Shown here: positions 60,033 to 64,000 of the stretch, piece after piece
Layout of the letters: every line of letters starts with the position of its first letter
Numbering within the stretch: position 1 is the first letter of the stretch
Origin: Atherix ibis
Taxonomy: Eukaryota > Arthropoda > Insecta > Diptera > Athericidae
NCBI GenBank assembly: GCA_958298945.1
Contig: OY282607.1
Span: forward strand, 89,659,270 to 89,723,269
DNA: 64,000 nt
Reading direction: 5' to 3'
The notes under the pieces: model-generated
Told to the model about the DNA's origin: nothing
Seen by the model: only the letters and a program-made list of their open reading frames with translations
The model's database searches: none
Translations under genes and position numbers: made by a program

Positions 60033-61317
60033 CGAGGGTCGTTCAATAAGTCCTTAGAAAATCCGAGAAACTGCGTTCGTAGTGTCGGTTTTTTTTTGGA
60101 AGTAGCATTATCGACAGGAAAGCTGTCACAATTTCAGCTCGATCCATAGTGGAGGTCAATTTCTATCGTCGATTAAAGTTGACGACATTTATTTGTGCAT
60201 AACAATGGAAAAAAGCGAGTTTAGGGCTGTCATCAAACATCTCCATTTGAAAGGCTTAAGCCCGAAAGAAATCAAAGCCGAGTTGGATGCAGTTCATGGC
60301 ACATCTGCACCTGTGTTTGCGATGGCTTACAATTGGGTGAATGAATTTAAACGTGGCTGTTTATCCACAAAAGATGACCATCGTTCAGGATGCCCAGTTG
60401 AGGTGTCTACTCCTGCAATCATCGACAAAATCCACGATCTGATTATGAACGATCGGCGAATTAAAGTGCGCGAATTTGTTGAGGCTACGGGCATATCACA
60501 AGGTACAGTCGCTTCAATTTTGCATGAAAAATTGTCTGTGAAAAAAATTTCGGCAAGATGGGTGCCGCGTTTGCTCTCAGAGGAGAATAAGCGCAATCGT
60601 GTAGTGGACTCTGAGGCTATGTTGGCACTCTTTCATCGCAATCCTGCCCAATTCCTTCGTCGAAATGTCACTGTGGATGAAACCTGGATACACTACTACA
60701 CTCCAGAAACGAAAAGACAGTCATCACAGTGGATTTTCAAGGGTGAACGGGCTCCGAAGAAGGCAAAAACTGTGCCATCGGCCGGCAAGGTGATGGTCAC
60801 GGTCTCTTGGGATTCGCAGGGCATTATTTTTATCGACTACTTGGAAAAAGGAAAAACAATAACAGGAGCGTATTACGCGTCGTTATTGAAACGGTTGAGC
60901 GAGGAAATCAAAGAGAAACGCCCCGATCTGAAGAAGAAAAAAATCCTCTTGCATCAGGACAATTCGCGTGTGCACACCTGCGCTGTTTCCATGGCCAAAA
61001 TTGTGGAATTGAGAATGGAATTGTTGCATAATCCGCTTATTCACCAGATTTCGCCCCGAGTGACTATTTTCTCTTCCCCAATCTGAAGAAATGGCTTGGC
61101 GGACGACGGTTCACTTCCAACGAGGACGTCATTGCTCAAACGGATGTGTATTTTGCAGAACTTCCGAAATCCTATTTTTTGGACGGGATAAAAATTTTGG
61201 AAAAACGGTTGGAAAATTGTATAGAGCTTAAAGGAGATTATGTTGAAAAATAATAAATTTTTTTTAAAAAAACAGGTTTTTTCCATCTTTTTCTAAGGAC
61301 TTATTGAACGACCCTCG
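60033..61317 (+). mobile_element. mariner with perfect ITRs
   Basis: CGAGGGTCGTTCAATAAGTC at the left continues CTTAGAAAA. The right end is its exact inverse over 29 bp. TA flanks lie at 60031-60032 and 61318-61319. It is related to the element at 45870-47108 by ITR and protein. The perfect repeats suggest a fairly recent insertion. Confidence 0.96.
60205..61253 (+). pseudogene. mariner transposase with a single frameshift
   Basis: ATG at 60205 (MEKSEFRAVIKHLHLKGLSP). HTH regions: KAELDAVHGTSAPVFAMAYN, then VREFVEATGISQGTVASILH. Linker WVPRLLSEENKRNR. Catalytic core: VTVDETWIHYYTPETKRQSS (first Asp), KVMVTVSWDSQGIIFIDYLE, KKKILLHQDNSRVHT (second Asp). Near 61033-61039 one base is missing (ccgctta for the expected ccgcctta). 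This throws the frame just before PDFAPSDYFLF, which holds the third Asp. The other frame runs open through FPNLKKWLGGRRFTSNEDVI to TAA at 61251-61253. Otherwise full length (~349 codons). Confidence 0.94.
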
Positions 61318-61479
61318 TATCATGTTCATAAGTGGTGTAACCAATCGCTAAACGCTTTTTTGCTGGTGAGTCAAGAGATGTAGATGAACTTATTGAAAAA
61401 GTCTTGCGACTTCCTGAAGTGGATGCCAAAATACGATTTTCTTTTGATTTTGAGCTAAGGTGATATAGTTTTTATAGAA

Positions 61480-62270
61480 AAAGCTTTGTTAACTATGCTT
61501 TTTCATTTCCCTGTATAATTCTGAATAACAGGAATATGCGTCCATAATGTCTTTGTTAACCTTTAAACTACTCTCAAAATCTGGATCGTATTTTTTTAAT
61601 TGGAAAGCATCTGATAAAATTTTGGATGTTAGTCCTTCAGATTGAGTGGATTTTTCTGCGACATTGCATACTAAATTTTCAGGTTGTATCTGTTCATTTA
61701 ATTTTAAAAGATCTTCATTTTTGAGAGGTTCATCGTAGGATGCTATAAGTTCAACTACATCATTTGAATCTACTTCTAACTCTAGATGTTGCGCCATATC
61801 TATAATATTGCAAATGATTTCAGCGTTATTATCTTCGCAATCTTCCCTATCTTTTGTCTCCTTCAGAAATAATTTATTCCAGGCCTCTTTCATTGTAGAA
61901 ACTGAAATATCATTCCAGGTGTCTCGAATTGTTTTTTTGCAATCTAAAATATTGTTTTCCGCCTAAACTTTTTTTAAAACTTCCCTACCTGCTATTGCAG
62001 CAATTATTTTACTGAATGTTTTTTTTTAAATAGTTCAGTTTAAATGACGCGATAACACACTGGTTCATGAGTTGAAGGATAGATGTGGTGTTTGCAGGTA
62101 AAAATTCAACTCGAATATTATCGTTGCCTAAATTTTGCGGATGACCGGGAGCATTATCGATAACTAATAAAATTTTATACGGTATTTTTCTGCTTCTTCA
62201 ATATTCCTTAACTTCAGCCGTAAAATATTTGTTAAACCATTCCTCAAAACCAGAAAAAATTTAAGTAAAA
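61480..62270 (-). pseudogene. Tigger/pogo transposase, C-terminal half
   Basis: Minus strand: EEWFNKYFTAEVKEY, then KIPYKILLVIDNAPGHPQNL (the DNAPGHP catalytic Asp block of Tigger/CENP-B-type DDE domains), VEFLPANTTSILQLMNQCVI and ASFKLNYLKK. Stops and frame changes follow, then an open 134-codon stretch (61893 to 61489): MKEAWNKLFLKETKDREDCE, DSNDVVELIASYDEPLKNED, ending EMKKHS. Stops occur after EVKEY and in the Gln-rich section near 61985-62030. The N-terminal CENP-B HTH domains and first Asp are absent. Confidence 0.85.
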
Positions 62271-62399
62271 AAATGTACTTGTACGTAAGTGTGAATCATT
62301 GTACGTATAATGGGCAAACGGGGACAAAAATGAGATGTACATAAGTGCGAGTGTACGTAAAACGAGTGTACATAACACGGGGTATTACTGTACTTACCG

Positions 62400-64000
62400 A
62401 TTTTAATGCAATAAATTATAAATAATTAACACAACAACCACCCCCCCCCCCCCCCCCCGGGATATCCAATAATAAATATGACAAAAAAACCATTTATATT
62501 TTCATAATATGTTAACCCAAATAAAATTAATATTCTAAAATTGATAGAATAAACATTAACTAGAAAAGTTAAGCGTGGGAGTAAGATAATTTGTATTTGC
62601 AAATATGTGTGCTCATATGAGCATTTGTTTGAGAAATAAATAATTCTTCTTGGATAGAGCAGATTACAAGGGGGTTTACAGGAAGTATGTCTACATACTC
62701 GTATACGTCTACAATTCAAGCATAGTATCCAATCCATGCCTAGTAAATAATCTCGATTTATATAACACCTGAAGGCAGCTTAGTAGTTCTGTGCGCTTAT
62801 CTAAGACGATACCACCGACACTACATTATACGATATGATGAATGTCTAGAAATTTGTAAACAAGTTTTCAATTAAGCTTAGACCATCATAACTCAAGATT
62901 TAAAAGCAAATAGAAAAGGAGCATGTGATTGAAGTGTTTTAGCCTAAAGCTTATGGATGCACAAGTTCCTGAGGATTTGTCCATAGTTGCGGTGTCGACC
63001 ATGTGGTGTAGAACGGCGCCGCCTTACATATATATACTCATATATAAAAAGGTTCTTTTCACTCTAACGCACACCACTTTCACTTTGAATATGCAGAAAA
63101 TTCAATGTTCACAAAAATAATATACCCTGTACCCCCCCCCCCCCCACCAGTTAGACTAAATTCAGAATATTCGTGTGTTTATATATGGCCAATGATATAT
63201 CGAGCTGTGATTAATAACTGAACAAACAAAAGTTAATGATATGATTTTCCACGTTTTATGCGGCTTTGAAAAATTACCATCCATTTGCAGCACCGACGCG
63301 ATTCTCGAGGGTATTGAGATGCAGTACGTTCTATATAGTCTCTGGTACTTCCTATCTGACGGAATATAGTCTGCGGGTTGAATCTATCCTTACTCTTCGT
63401 ATGGTACAGCTGCAGTTTAATGATTAATACTCCAAAATATGTTAACGTACCAGCATATAAGAGGAGTTGGATAAACTGTTTCAGAATACTCTATGCTAAA
63501 CTATTGGAATCATTTCAATATCGGAATATTTGGACCGTCAATGAATACAGGCAATTCTTTATTCACTACCATCGCAGTATAGATTGCCGCCACATTGCCC
63601 AACTACCTTACCTCATTCCTGTACAAATAATAAATCAATTCGTAAATTTCTAATTGCAAGTCGACAAACAGAAGATATCGACGTCGTTCATATGCGCTAT
63701 AAAATAGGATCAAATCGATTTGGATCAAAATTGGCTCAGCGGTAGTCGATGGATTATGAATTCTGGCCAAAGTGAACGGAAGTATTGCGGCAGCATAGGC
63801 TAGGAATGCACCATGGGGCATTGAGGTGATTAAGTTTTGTCTTCTGACTAATGATCAGTGCTCTTTCCGAATACTTAGCACATTATTTGTTACCATCTTT
63901 AAAAGAGATTATACTAAATGAGATGTACGCCGGGCATATAAAACTTTTCCGCATTTAGTTTAATTTGATTTTTTCTTTTTCTTGTTACATCTTTTTACCT
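62400..64000. other. Spacer with poly-C runs, unidentified GC-richer end
   Basis: C18 at 62441-62458 and C14 at 63132-63145. 63240-63830 is less A/T-rich. It contains a 72-codon minus-strand frame (63603-63821, MPHGAFLAYAAAILPFTLAR...), hydrophobic at its start and not recognised. It could be an exon, a transposon piece or chance. Confidence 0.4.

Larger units (their letters stand above)
58450..62390 (-). mobile_element. Tigger/pogo-type element with two mariners inside
   Basis: Terminal inverted repeats: CAGTAATACCCCGCACTTAC at 58450 and, inverted, CAGTAATACCCCGTGTTATG ending at 62390. TA flanks lie at 58448-58449 and 62391-62392. Subterminal DNA on both sides repeats ACGTAAAACG/GTACGTAA-type words, as in Tigger elements. 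The coding remnant is on the minus strand (61480-62270). Mariners occupy 58527-59802 and 60033-61317. Without them the Tigger is only ~1.4 kb, so it also lost its N-terminal DNA-binding half. Confidence 0.9.

Overview
The window looks like an AT-rich, gene-poor stretch of an insect (arthropod) nuclear genome. The evidence is the density of insect-type Tc1/mariner transposons, R1- and jockey-like non-LTR retrotransposons, a piggyBac relic and a Tigger/pogo relic. These sit in long A/T-rich spacer that has no bacterial-style coding. I recognise no complete host gene. The species cannot be named from sequence alone.

Layout. 1-2.2 kb holds fragments of a Mos1-like mariner. 4.0-5.0 kb holds LINE fragments on the minus strand. 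5.6-8.4 kb holds a decayed R1-clade LINE, split by an irritans-type (Himar1-like) mariner whose 348-codon transposase frame is open. 8.5-14.7 kb is AT-rich spacer with simple repeats. 14.7-17.0 kb holds a DD41D element and a fold-back mariner. 17-22 kb is spacer with a twin hairpin and RNase H scraps. 22.4-25.1 kb holds two more DD41D relics and an internally deleted mariner. 27.3-27.9 kb holds another defective mariner. 29.6-30.9 kb holds a 5'-truncated R1-type LINE with a 15-bp target-site duplication. 31.1-32.0 kb holds a mellifera-type mariner relic. 34.5-38.0 kb is a composite of an LTR-like pair, LINE pieces and a DD41D scrap. 40.7-43.8 kb is a piggyBac relic invaded by two mariners. 44.5-47.1 kb is a divergent 34-bp tandem array interrupted by a LINE and bordered by a mariner. 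50.6-51.4 kb holds a LINE reverse-transcriptase relic. 54-56 kb holds diverged direct repeats with exon-like islands. 58.45-62.39 kb is a Tigger/pogo element carrying two mariner insertions.

Only the mariner transposase at 6833-7879 retains an uninterrupted frame, a full D,D34D triad and both inverted terminal repeats. The other transposase and reverse-transcriptase copies carry stops, frameshifts or deletions. The genes do not form a pathway. The window is best read as layered transposon insertions, and nesting gives relative ages: LINE before mariner, Tigger before mariners, piggyBac before mariners. I found no convincing new biological system. The most unusual structures are listed in the findings: the fold-back mariner, two mariner copies sharing a deletion that removes a catalytic Asp, a 41-bp inverted self-templated insertion in a LINE, 38-bp repeats in a mariner leader, and a possible host first exon near 48.9 kb.
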